64,000 nt of DNA from Diphasiastrum complanatum (taxonomy: Eukaryota; Streptophyta; Lycopodiopsida; Lycopodiales; Lycopodiaceae). Made by a program: the position numbers and the translations under genes. How positions within the stretch are numbered: position 1 is the stretch's first letter; each line of letters starts with the position of its first letter. Shown in pieces: positions 10,377 to 20,818 of the stretch. Under the pieces are notes generated by a model. That model worked only from the letters and a program-made list of their open reading frames with translations. It was not told the origin of the DNA and ran no database searches. The stretch spans positions 74,098,919 to 74,162,918 of the forward strand of contig CM055096.1 of the NCBI GenBank assembly GCA_029204225.1, given 5' to 3'.

Positions 10377-11505
10377 AAACATCTCCCAGTTTTCAGGTCC
10401 CAACCGGACAAAGTGTCCTTGAAGCCATGTTTAACATCGAGCTTCGGACTGACATTGCGGGCTGACCATCGGTCGTTTCCTCGTCATGTTTGTTCCCACA
10501 GGTTTTTATTGAGGTTGTCCACTGGCCAAAATAGACGGCACCTAAAATGGATCCCGTTTGGAGAAACGGGGCCGTCGGACGGAGAGTTCCAAAACTAGTC
10601 CATTTCGCTTGACCTAATTGCACTTCTCTCCAGTCGAAGGGCCATTTTGACCGAACGATACCCGAATCGAGCCAGGCTCGATCCCTTGGGTTCGTATCAG
10701 AATCACGAACCTGTGGACTGTGGTCCCGGACCATTGATGCATTCTACACAGTACCATGGCCTATGTGATGATATAGATTGAGGGTTTGGGGTGGTAAAAC
10801 GTCACGTGCGCAACTAATTGAAGCAACGGAAGCTAGAAGCAGAATATCACGAGAGCCAGCAAGAGATAATGGGGTGACTACCGAAGTTGCAGCTACGTGC
10901 CCTCACGATCCTCGGACCTACTCCCCCCTGCCCCAGCTGGCGAGAGCGAGGAAATGCAGCGGATTCGAATTAACTTCACCACAGAACTAGTCCATTTCAC
11001 TTGACCTAATTGCATTTTTGTCCCATCGAAGGGCCATTTTGACCGAACGACACCCGAATCGAGCTAGGCTAGGTTGTTTGAGTTTGTATCGGGATCACAA
11101 ATCCGTGGACTGTATTCCTAGGCCATTTTGTCGATTCCAAATGTTTTCAGGTCCCGTCTCTCGCGAAGTGTCCTTGAAGCTCTGTTCAACGTCAAACTTC
11201 GAACGGACGTTTTGGATTCTTCATCGGTTCTTTCCTCGTCTTGTTTGTTCTGACAGGTTTCTATCGAGGTTGTCCACTGGCCGAAATGGACGACACCTGA
11301 AACAGATCTCGTTTGGAGAAACGGGACCGTCGGACGGAGAGCTGCAAAACTAGTCCATTTCGACTGACCTAATTGTGTTTCTATTCCGTCGAACGACCAT
11401 TTTGATTGGACGATACCCAAATCGAGTCAGGCTCGATCCCTTGAGTTTGTACCCGCTTCACAAATCAGTGGACTGTATTCCTAGACCATCAATACATTCT
11501 ACGCA
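10377..11505 (+). repeat. Type A ~360-bp tandem repeats
   Basis: Two full units and one partial unit in tandem. Diagnostic strings recur in fixed order: TTTTCAGGTCCC, GTGTCCTTGAAGC, GTTGTCCACTGGCC, GTTTGGAGAAACGGG, CGTCGGACGGAGAG, AACTAGTCCATTTC, then a GGTTCGTATC..CACGAACC hairpin and GTGGACTG. TAGTCCATTTC occurs near 10597, 10987 and 11351. The array is interrupted at 10752-10985 by unrelated sequence. The units share TAGTCCATTT and the hairpin plus CCTGTGGAC with the type B units at 29.3, 31.5 and 40.3 kb, so A and B look like diverged branches of one family. Confidence 0.75.
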
Positions 11506-11810
11506 GGTTTAAGTGTATGCTACACAAGTGCAGCTTTGGATGTTAAATCTGCACATACTTGTGGTGCAATGCCTATGACACAATGAGGACGTGGGGTGGG
11601 GTGGGGTTGATGATGTTTATGGATGTGGTTATGATGATTATGGTTGTGGCTTGTTTTGATGGTTATGGCTGTGGGGTTGTGGGTTTAAGATGATTTGTTA
11701 GGGTTTAGGGTGTTATGTTAACTATGCCATTTGTTAGGGTGTCGGGATTAGCATGTTATGTTAAATGGTTGAACATGATGCATATGTTATAAATGAGATG
11801 TAGATGTGCT

Positions 11811-11991
<181 letters not shown>

Positions 11992-12226
11992 TTGCACGAA
12001 GCAAACCATTTCTAACTAACCATTCAAATTTCACATAGCTGACCATTTGTAAGCAACCATGATAAATTAGCCATGACACTATTAGACTGTAAAAATATAT
12101 ATACATCTCATCTGATGCCCCTGTACATGATGCTAAAATGTGTATCAGTACCTACAAGTCTATGCTAAGAAAATCATCCCTCTGCGTGCCAGATGCATCT
12201 GCAGGGGTGTCAAATACAAAGTTCGG

Positions 12227-12481
12227 CTAGGAGTCTGGAGGCATCTGGGACTCCTCTAAGTCTGGGCCAACACCTGCCAAGAGACGACTAGAAAAATCAT
12301 CAGTGTGTCCCCTCTTGGCTGGCCTGCCTCTGGGTCTGCCGGAAGGAACCCTCTATGGTACACTCCTGCCTGGGGGTCTCCCTCTGCCACGGGGAGGTCT
12401 CTGGGAAGAACTGTCTGCCTGTGCTGCTCTGAGTCGTCTCTTCGCTATCTGTCTCCCTCGCAAACTCTGACCAGCCATCAT
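12227..12481 (-). pseudogene. AT-hook protein gene fragment
   Basis: One minus-strand frame starts M-M-A-G-Q-S-L-R-G-R-Q-I-A-K-R-R-L and carries two AT-hook-like cores, R-G-R-G-R-P-P-G-R and, after one in-frame TAG at about 12355, S-G-R-P-R-G-R-P-A-K-R. It then ends at a TAG in a short acidic tail. AT-hooks bind the minor groove of AT-rich DNA and are common in nuclear and some transposase-linked proteins. The segment is clearly more GC-rich than its surroundings. I cannot name the parent gene; it is probably a captured or broken exon. Confidence 0.4.
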
Positions 12482-12692
12482 CAAAAAGGGGGCGTGATGT
12501 GGGAGTACTGGGTGGGGCACGTGGACCATTCCCTGCAAGGTCGACTTGCTGGATTTACTCCTCCTCCTCTCCTAAATCCCAATTTTAATCTGCCTCCATT
12601 CATGCTGCATATTTTTCTAACGTTGTCACGCAGTCTGCATTTTCTACACGCAAATTCGCATAGACGAAGAAAAGATGAATGAATCGTGACAT

Positions 12693-13630
12693 TGTGTTCT
12701 TACACTAGTCATGGTGACAAGCGAAAAGGGGACACTACCTTACTGAATGCCAAAGGTGCCCTAACAGATTAGGCACCCTGTAAATCTTATCCTAAGGCCA
12801 TTCGTAAGAGTGATGCACTTTTGTGTCATCACCAACGTTCACTTCAGTACTGGCTGACGTCGCACCCTTTTTACGCTCACCCCATGCAGTTGCGCTAATA
12901 AATTGGACAACGATTGCAGCCACCCACGATCTCCTATAGACAACACATCCACTCTGTACTTTCGCATCTGCACACCTATAATACTATGTATATATATTGG
13001 ATACCATCTGCGTATTCGAGGATGATGATCAGATGATCAAGTGAGTGAAGAAGAGACTAAGAGAAGAGGTTTCATTCCTCATTACAGACAAAATAAACTT
13101 CGTAGGGCACATGGTTTTGTCCGCTATTGTATTGTGCTCTGCCGCATTATTAACTTGTATACATAATATACTTAATCTGATACAGCTCTTTGTTCTGCAT
13201 TCAGATCTGTGCTAATATTGCTATGCTTGTTCTTCATTTTGTCTGATCTTTCTAGTTGCTCTTTCTGGTAATAGATGATCAACTTTCAGTCTTGTCTTTC
13301 ACGAATAATTCATGACTAATTATCATTCGAGCATAGTCTAGCTCTTCGCGAATCATTCGCGACAAATAATTTGTCTTGCAATTCGTGCCAAATTATTCAT
13401 CTAGCGCTTCATCCATTAAATGTTTGGCTACATAATCTAGAACGACTGTGATTTCTATCACTAAAGTTCTCTTCACTCTGATAGGCGTAGTCATGCTTAC
13501 AAAGAGAGTCAAATAATTCATTCCACTGCGCACAAACATTTTCTGTTTGAGTTCACTTCTCGTTCGTTTCTTGTTCGAGTTCGTTTCTCGTTCGTGTTCG
13601 TCATTTATTCTTTCTCCCTCTCTCCCAACA
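12693..13630 (+). repeat. 5' LTR of copia element 2 (left end uncertain)
   Basis: The right end ...CTCCCAACA directly abuts the primer-binding site. TATATATATTGG near 12988 is a good TATA candidate, and AAATAAACT near 13090 may serve in RNA processing. The left end is placed at a TG near 12693 only by size and is not supported by a target duplication. Confidence 0.6.
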
Positions 13631-13642
13631 TGGTATCAGAAC
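13631..13642 (+). other. Primer-binding site, initiator tRNA-Met
   Basis: TGGTATCAGAAC directly after the LTR end CCCAACA. It is complementary to the 3' end of plant initiator tRNA-Met, apart from one change from the usual TGGTATCAGAGC. Confidence 0.85.
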
Positions 13643-13787
13643 AATCTTTATAGCTTGATTAGCTCCCACAGTACAAGACTCTACTAGCCGATAGAGTAAT
13701 TATTTTCTTGATCTGTATTTTTCAGTATCAGATTTTCATTCTTAAGTCACTGATAGTTTCTCTTATCACTTAGACTAATTCTTCCAC

Positions 13788-14888
13788 ATGGATTCCCAAG
13801 GGAAAGCCAGTCCTCTCATGGAAAATCTTGATGGAGCCAATTACCATATGTGGAAATTTAAGATGAAGACTGTACTAATGGCAAAAGAATTGTACGACGT
13901 TGTTACAGGTGCAGAAGGGAAACCCGAAGCGGACGACGCGACAATCGCCACATGGAAGCTGAAGGATGGAAAAGCTTTCGTGCTGATCATCCTCAACATC
14001 ACGGATACACAAATTGGCCATGTATCCAAGGCTCAAACATCGAAATAAGTCTGGGACATCTTGAACACGCTATACGAAGTGCAAGATGTAGCTTCTAACC
14101 TACATCTCAGGAAGAAATTCTACTCCCTCAAGATGACGAATGGTGATTCTCTGCAGAATCACATTAATCAATTCAAGAACCTGCTAAGGCAAATGGTCGT
14201 TGTCGGATCTGTGATAGACGATCAAGACGCAGTGATGCAACTGCTTACAAGCTTGCCAAGTTCTTACGACAGCTGGGTGATGATCATCACGACTCATCCA
14301 GAGTTTACTCTTTTGAGAGTCATCACTATGTTGTTGCAGGATGACACACGAAAGAACGAAGCCTCAAGTTCCTCAGCTGATTCTCATGCCTTGTACACCA
14401 ACAAGGGCACGACAAAACAGAAGAAGAAGAAAGACCCGAAGCTATCAAAGTCAGACCAGAAACCAGCTCATCACAAGGAACAATCGAATCCGCAGACAAA
14501 GAAAAAGCTGTTCTGCAGATACTGCAAACGAAACAACCACAAAATACAAGACTACCGAATACTTCAGGCAAAGAACAACAGCAAAGGGCAATCGAATCAA
14601 GTGAAAAATGCAGCTGCAGAAGCTCCACAGCCCATTCAAGATGCGGATCATGATGTCTTCATGACCAACCATCAAGGAGCATCTGGCGACAGTTCTTGGT
14701 TCATGGATTCCGGAGCCACTCAGCACATGACTAGCTTGATTGGCTGTTTTGAGTCCTATACATCTTACAGTACCCAGAAATTCGTTCACCTTGGCGACAA
14801 TAGCACACAAGCTATTGAAGGTGAAGGAACTGTAAGATTATGCTTTGCAAATGATCAATCTAAGCATCCACGAATCTGCTCTCTGTAA
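13788..14888 (+). pseudogene. Copia gag-protease (element 2)
   Basis: Gag starts M-D-S-Q-G-K with the copia gag signature N-Y-H-M-W-K-F-K-M-K. One in-frame TAA at 14046 breaks it; the same frame continues through S-L-Q-N-H-I-N-Q-F-K-N-L and a Lys-rich stretch to a zinc knuckle C-R-Y-C-K-R-N-N-H-K-I-Q-D-Y. The final Cys of the CCHC motif is replaced by Tyr. The aspartic protease motif W-F-M-D-S-G-A-T-Q-H-M follows at about 14698. The frame ends at a TAA at 14888 where a short deletion has joined it to the next segment. Gag packages element RNA and the protease matures Gag-Pol. Confidence 0.85.
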
Positions 14889-16827
14889 GCATAATCACAG
14901 ATCTAGGACACAGAGTAGAATTTGAATGTGATCAATATAAAGTAGTTGATAGGATAGGCAAGATCCTAGCACTCAAAAAGAGGCATGGATACTTGTATAA
15001 ATTAAGTCATTGTTTTTATGCCTCTAGTCAGGCTCTCAGTACTTCAATTGAATCAAATAAAGGTTTACTTTGGCATTATAGACTTGGTCATTTAAATTAT
15101 GCTGCTGTACAATGAATGTCTAGAAAATTTATTGTTCTTGATCTCGACTATCCTCGCGAAACAGTCGAACTACCTCTCTGTCAAGACTGTCTAGTTGGAA
15201 AACACACTAGGAAGCCATTTAAGTCAAGCCATCAACATGTTGCTAGAGGATTGTTGTACATTCAGATATTTGTGGCCCTATGAAAAATCATTCGCTGAAG
15301 GAAGCCAAGTATTTTATAACCTTTATTGACAAATTCTTGAGAAGAACGATGGTGTACTTCATAAAGAAGAAATCAAAAGCCTTCAACTGCTTCAGGATCT
15401 TCAAGGAGCGTGCAGAAAAGGAGACTGGAAGGACGATCAAGGTCCTAAGGTCATATAACGGTGGAGAATATATCTCTATCGAATTCAAGGAGTACTGCCA
15501 AAGCCAAGGCATCAATTCATCACTCCTTACAGTCCTCAGTCTAATGGCTTAGATAAGAGAAAGAACGGAACTCTGGTTGAATCTGCTAAGTGTATGCTAG
15601 CACATGCATCGTTGCCCAAGAGGTTCTGGGCTGAAGTTGTCTCCACTGTAGCTTACATCCAGAACAGATGCTCGACCAAAGCCCTCTCAGACAAGACACC
15701 CCATGAGGTGTGGATAGGCTCCAAGCCTTCTTTGAAGAACCTAAGAGTGTTTGGGTGCATTGCCTACGCGTAGATCCTAAAGGACACAAGGAAGAAATTG
15801 GACTTCCAAGGTCTAAAGACCATCCTGATCTGATATACTTCGTCTGATAACACCTACAAGTTGTACGATCTTGATACCCAACAAATCTTGTATAGCCGGA
15901 ATACAGTCTTTATCGAGGATCAGTTCGTCGACCTCAAAGGCAAGGATATTGCTCAAGAACAACCTTCATCACCTGCCATTGACACGACAATCCAAGCTTC
16001 TAGCTCAGGAATGTCTATCGTCGACCCACTTCAAGACAACGAATCAGAAAAGATGTTGCTGCTACCCAACAACATATCCCAAGAGCGGTTCATCAGTCAA
16101 ATCCTCCCAGAAGATCAAGCCGACTGTGCACACAGCCCACAAGGTATACTCCTGAGTCTATCTGTCTTTTAATGTAGGAACCGACGACAGTCAAAGAGTC
16201 ACTTAGCCAACCAGACTCTGATCTCTGGAGAGAAGCTATGGACAGAGAGTATTCCTCTCTGATCAAGAATCAGACAGGGTCATTAGTCGAAGCTCCTATT
16301 GGCTGCAATATTATTGATTGCAAATGGATCTTTAAGATCAAATATAACGCCAACGGAGCGATTGATCGAAGGAAGGCTAGACTGGTAGCATGAGGATTCA
16401 CCCAGATCCCGAATGTCGACTATAGTGAGACTCTTAGTCCAGTCGTCAAACATTTGTCGATCCGAATGCTCCTGTCTTATGCTGCAGCTGTCGACCTTGA
16501 AGTACATCAACTTGATGTACAAACAGCCTATCTGAATGGAGTATACAAGAAGATATCTACATGATCCAACTCGAAGGATACGTTCTGGAAGGCATGAAAA
16601 ATCATGTCTGTAAATTCCATAAAGCATTGTACGGCTTGAAACAATCTGCCAGAGCTTGGTTTCAGAGGATCAACACATTTCTCATTGAACAAGGATTTCA
16701 ACCAAGCACTGCTGATTGCAACGTTTATTCAAAGTCAGTATTGCAATCCTTTATTATCATCACCTTGTACGTTGATGATACGTTGCTCTTCAGCAACAAT
16801 GCCAATATGGTCAAGGATTCAAAATAG
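14889..16827 (+). pseudogene. Copia pol (integrase and partial RT, element 2)
   Basis: The integrase HHCC module is visible as L-W-H-Y-R-L-G-H-L and C-Q-D-C-L-V-G-K near 15070-15200. The first catalytic Asp is in H-S-D-I-C-G-P. The second is lost: R-S-Y-N-G-G-E-Y has Tyr at the Asp position. The Glu helix is frame-shifted. RT shows R-K-A-R-L-V-A, D-Y-S-E-T, H-Q-L-D-V-Q-T-A-Y-L-N, A-L-Y-G-L-K-Q-S and an intact L-Y-V-D-D-T-L-L-F, then stops at 16827. Several stops and frameshifts interrupt it (for example near 15114 and 16393). Confidence 0.85.
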
Positions 16828-16879
16828 ATGGGCAATCTATCGATCGAGATATACTTTGGCATGTATTACATGAGGTTGT

Positions 16880-18095
16880 TCATAGAGTGATCAAATTCAA
16901 TGAATGTCGAGCTGCCAATCATTAAAAGTTGATGCATGTCACCCAAAATAGCTCAAATATAATGCCCAACAAATAATTTTGTGCTTATCATTAAACATAA
17001 TTCATGAAATGATCCAAATTGACCAATTTCAATGTTAAGAGCGTCAAATTGTCCGAGTTCCATCCCTTATCGATGGAAGTGGTTCCTATCACTCGAGATA
17101 GCTGAAATTTGATATTTATCTCTCAAAATAGCGTGAATTCAATGCCTACACACAAAAAAGCTCAATTTTGATCCTCATCTATGGACAAGGCTCATTGAGT
17201 GATTAAATTTGACTAATATCTATTTCGATACATTTAAATTGCTCATGTTTGATCCCTTGTTGATAGAACAGATCCTTAACAAGATATCCCAAATTATAGG
17301 TCACTTGAGATGACTCAATTATGGCCCTTATCGCTTAAGAGTGTTCATTGAGTGATTAAATTAGATGAATCCTAAGCTTTGGACAATTACATAGCTCAAA
17401 TTTTCATGCATATGACTCAAGATAGCTCAACTTTAATGCATAACACGTAATTTTGAACTTTATTTGTTGATATAGCTCATTTTTGTGATCAGATTCAATC
17501 ATTTTAAAGTCTAGGACATTTACATTGCTTGAATTTGATCCCTTATTCAAGAGATAGCTGAAATACAATGTATATCACTCAAGATGGCTCAATTTTGGAC
17601 ATTGCCACTCAAAAATGTCCATTAAATACTGAAATTAGAAGAATCTTGTGTCCAATATATTAAACTAGCACAAATTTGATGTCTACATATTTCAGTTCAA
17701 TGCATATACTACAATTTAGGCTCTAATCACTCTACATGGCTCATCAAGTAATCGAACTCAATATCTCTCAATTTTAGAGCATTGAGGTTGCTTGAGTTCT
17801 ATCTCTCATTGATGCAATTGGTTCTTATCACTTTAGATAGCTCATATTGATGTCTACATCACTGAAAATAGGCCAATTACCTCTTCAAATTCTATTTGAA
17901 CATCTACTACAAATTCAAACTATGACAATGAATGATGAATCCCTTGGGATCACTCAATTTTGGTCCCTATTGCTCAAGAATGATGAAATTAGATGATACT
18001 TGAGCTTAGGATAATCACATACCTCAAATTTCATCCATATGATAGCTCAAATTTAATGCGTACCATGTAATTTTGACTTTTATTAGTTACATGGC
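16880..18095. repeat. Degenerate AT-rich tandem repeat
   Basis: Diverged short phrases recur in similar order: ATAGCTCAAATTT, TTTGATGC, TATCACTCAA, ATTGAGTGATTAAATT, TTTGATCCCTT. A longer phrase (gattaaattaga...TAGCTCAAATTT...TAATGC...GTAATTTTGA) occurs near 16885, 17345 and 17980. Another (TTTGATCCCTT/TTCCATCCCTT with GTTCCTATCAC) is near 17050, 17245, 17530 and 17790. It starts where copia element 2 is truncated. No coding potential was seen. Confidence 0.6.
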
Positions 18096-19728
18096 TTGTT
18101 GAGTACAGTGGGTATTTCCCATCTACCTTCAATCCTGGATCCAAGCACATTAAGCATCAAAGGAGATGAAGAGGATTAACATGTTGTCACGCGGAGATTT
18201 GTTCCCATGGGAGCGATAGTCATTTGATCAAAAATGAACCTTAAAAAAAAATTTAATTACTGATTAAACGGCTCACCAGAGCCGTGGCCAAAATTTTTTG
18301 AGAAGCGTATGGTTCTCAGAATCGTGGTGAACCGTCCACGGTTCATTAATTCTATGGTTCTACCGGAAGTCACTACCTGTAGCAGTTAGAAGATGAAATT
18401 GAAATCATAACAGCTAGAAAAATTAAAAAAACTCTATTCCAAGGTACCATTTTTTAGCATTATGATGATGTAAATGTACACGGGTAAATCAAGAGAGAGC
18501 CATAGATGAGGAGCTGGAGCTGCAAATGGAAATTATGCTGGAGCTAGCGATGGAGATGGAGACTCAAGTTTATGCTGGATCTAGAGATGGAGTTTATGCA
18601 CCTGGAGCTGGAGAAAATTGCATTTATGTTTTTTATGTATCTTCTTGTATGTGTTTATGTTCAGAGCGCCCATCACCCGTAGGCTGGGAGCTCTTTCACC
18701 CTCATATGTTTACAACATCAAAAAAAGCATAGGCATGTGCGTGCAATGGCCTCTCCCGTGTACAAACCTCTGTAAATGATGTTAAGTAATATTGATGGTT
18801 ATGTTTTCTATTTGTTCGTGCATGTGTTCATGTCAAAGTGAGGGCAATGCTTGACAAATGGAGTCATTGACAATGCAATACTTCCAATGGTATCGGGTGG
18901 TAATCACTTGATAGCATGGGTACATTCATTAGGTATGCATGTGTATGTTCCATGACCATTTGCCTCTACTCAAGTTAACACCTTTGAGAATAAACATCTC
19001 TAGACATAAGTTTCTCCAACACTCTTCCTTAAAGTTCATAATTTGGTAGGCTAGGTGCATACAATAGACATGCATGTGTATAGTCCATGATCATAGGCCA
19101 CCGAATTGCACACTACTATTCTGCTACGACTATAATCTGCCAATCTATGACCTATAGAGATGTATAGATCTAAACTTTGCCACTTTTGTAGTTCTATCTA
19201 AGTATAGCGCTCCTTATACTTGAGTTAATGTTTTAAACATTTCATTGTGTTAAACGTTTTAAGCAATAGCCGATTACTCGTATCAGACACATTTTTTTAC
19301 AAGAGTATCTCTGATTAGAAATCGAACTCAAGTCGGAATGTTCTTTTCGAAAAAACTTTACATGGCTCAATTATCCTCCTTTGTTGTCCCATTATCATAT
19401 TTTGAATTCTATACAACATGTACATCGGGATAAAGCATGCATGAGTATGCTCCATGACAATCTGCTCCTAGAATCATGGACTTGGAATTTGGTGATCAGA
19501 CCATTGCTCCCAAACTTTCAATCCAAGTTCTAACTCCACCGGAGGTTTGACCACTTGGCAGTAACCAAGTTAGCACATTTAAGGTTAAACATCTCCAAGT
19601 GTTAGTTTCTCGAATACTCTTCCTTGAAGTTCATTCTCGTAGTGCAAGTATTGTTTTTGAATAAAATGTAGTAACGACTATGGAGTTTGTATCGGTTGTC
19701 CTAAAGTACATATGCATCCGCTAATTTT
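18096..19728. other. No supported gene; a diverged internal duplication
   Basis: Two blocks are related: 18930-19035 and 19435-19640. Both contain GCATG(A/T)GTATG(C/T)TCCATGAC, then CATCTC(T/C)A(A/G), then GTTTCTC and ACTCTTCCTT(A/G)AAGTTCAT. A third short match is near 19055. No open frame is convincing. Confidence 0.5.
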
Positions 19729-20700
19729 GTAGATGTCAAGTGAATCAAGACCTGGTCTTTGAAGATGCACATGCAACTACAAGTGCAAACACTCACCTCT
19801 CGGTGTTGAATACGTATTCGATCGTGTGTACTATCTTCATTGTCATCAAGATGCACTTGGAAAAGTCCACCCTAGTGTAAGGCATGAAATCGGAGAGGCA
19901 TCAGAGATGTTGCAAACATCTCAATCAAGACATTCAACTGCAAATACCCAATGGCAAACAAGAAAAGTGACATGCAATTGCAAGTCTTATTGCACAGGTG
20001 GAAGATTGGTTCATCCAGCTACTTTCGCCAGACACAAATTGTTCCAAACAAGGTATGACAATATTATTACCAAATGGGGATTTCCAATAGAATCCAATGT
20101 CAATACAGAGACCTTCATGAGTCAAGATCATAACAACATTGTGTATGACGAAGTACTCCATGGGGACACAACTAATGAGGATGTCTCACATGAGATTCCT
20201 CAATGCTATAGGGAACACCAGAAGACCTATCTCTAGAGGACAAAATACTAGAAAGATGTATTGAGATGCAGGCATTGTGGGATAAATATCAAACACCCAT
20301 ACAATTTCAGGATGAAATGTTACGACTTCTTTTCGGGAACATGGTTGGGTCAAAGGATGCCACAAATGCAAATTAAGAACAAAACCATTCTTGCCAAACT
20401 TTTGGTCCAACTTCCAACCATGTGGAATGGGGATTTGAATGGAGTCAAGATTCCAATATCTTGGAAACAATTAATAAACACATATGTTGGGTTAGAAATA
20501 CATGATGTGCAACGCTTTCGAGGTAGGAAATAGTCCACATAGTGCTTAGGTCTTTCAACCCAGCAAAGAAGATAACTATGTCGGTGATGTATTGCATTGT
20601 CTCTGCCAAGCAGACTCTCGTCAAAAGAGGACTTTGAAATGTGATTGTCCATCTAGCTATGAGAAATGTGCATGGAATGCAAAATGCCTAGAAAAGACAT
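19729..20700 (+). pseudogene. Gene Y upstream part: duplicated CxCx3C Cys motif, frame-shifted
   Basis: I do not recognise the family with certainty. From about 19729 the frame (one TGA near 19756) reads R-C-T-C-N-Y-K-C-K-H, then Y-Y-L-H-C-H-Q-D-A-L-G-K-V-H. A second module follows: T-C-N-C-K-S-Y-C-T-G-G-R-L-V-H...T-F-A-R-H-K. Two CxCx3C...H modules suggest tandem zinc-binding units, possibly transposase-type. Near 20220 the frame shifts and continues as E-D-L-S-L-E-D-K-I-L-E-R-C-I-E-M-Q-A-L-W-D. Shifted again, it gives I-P-I-S-W-K-Q-L-I-N-T-Y-V-G-L-E-I-H-D-V-Q-R-F and a Cys cluster C-D-C-P-S-S-Y-E-K-C-A-W-N-A-K-C (about 20640-20690). The frameshifts indicate decay of this 5' part. Confidence 0.5.
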
Positions 20701-20818
20701 GATTACATTTGAGTATGCTCCAATTTCCACCCAACTGTATGTTAAAGATAAAACAGATTAAAAGAACTAGCACAATGCTATTGTTAGAAATAGCATTGCT
20801 GGATCATTATTTCATTCA

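Larger units (their letters stand above)
12693..16873 (+). mobile_element. Copia element 2, 3'-truncated
   Basis: 5' LTR, tRNA-Met primer site, gag with zinc knuckle and protease, GAG-pre-integrase, integrase and partial RT are collinear. The element stops within RT just after the catalytic YVDD; RNase H and the 3' LTR are missing and replaced by satellite-like DNA. Stops and frameshifts in gag and pol show it is not autonomous. Gag and pol resemble element 3 (60-64 kb). Confidence 0.85.

Noticed and set aside
10688-10712. GGTTCGTATC as a tRNA or SINE B box
   Set aside because: No A box at the right spacing and no cloverleaf; kept only as a remark on the hairpin.
10299-11420. 100-110-codon frames on both strands in the type A repeats
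   Set aside because: They follow the repeat units, occur on both strands at once and carry no domain; GC-richer repeat DNA simply has fewer stops.
16880-18095. CRISPR-like regular repeats
   Set aside because: Repeats are diverged and irregular, in plant nuclear DNA; satellite decay explains them.
18526-18732. 68-codon Met/Glu/Tyr-rich plus frame
   Set aside because: Built on a short GGAGCTGGAG / GGAGATGGAG simple repeat; no other support.
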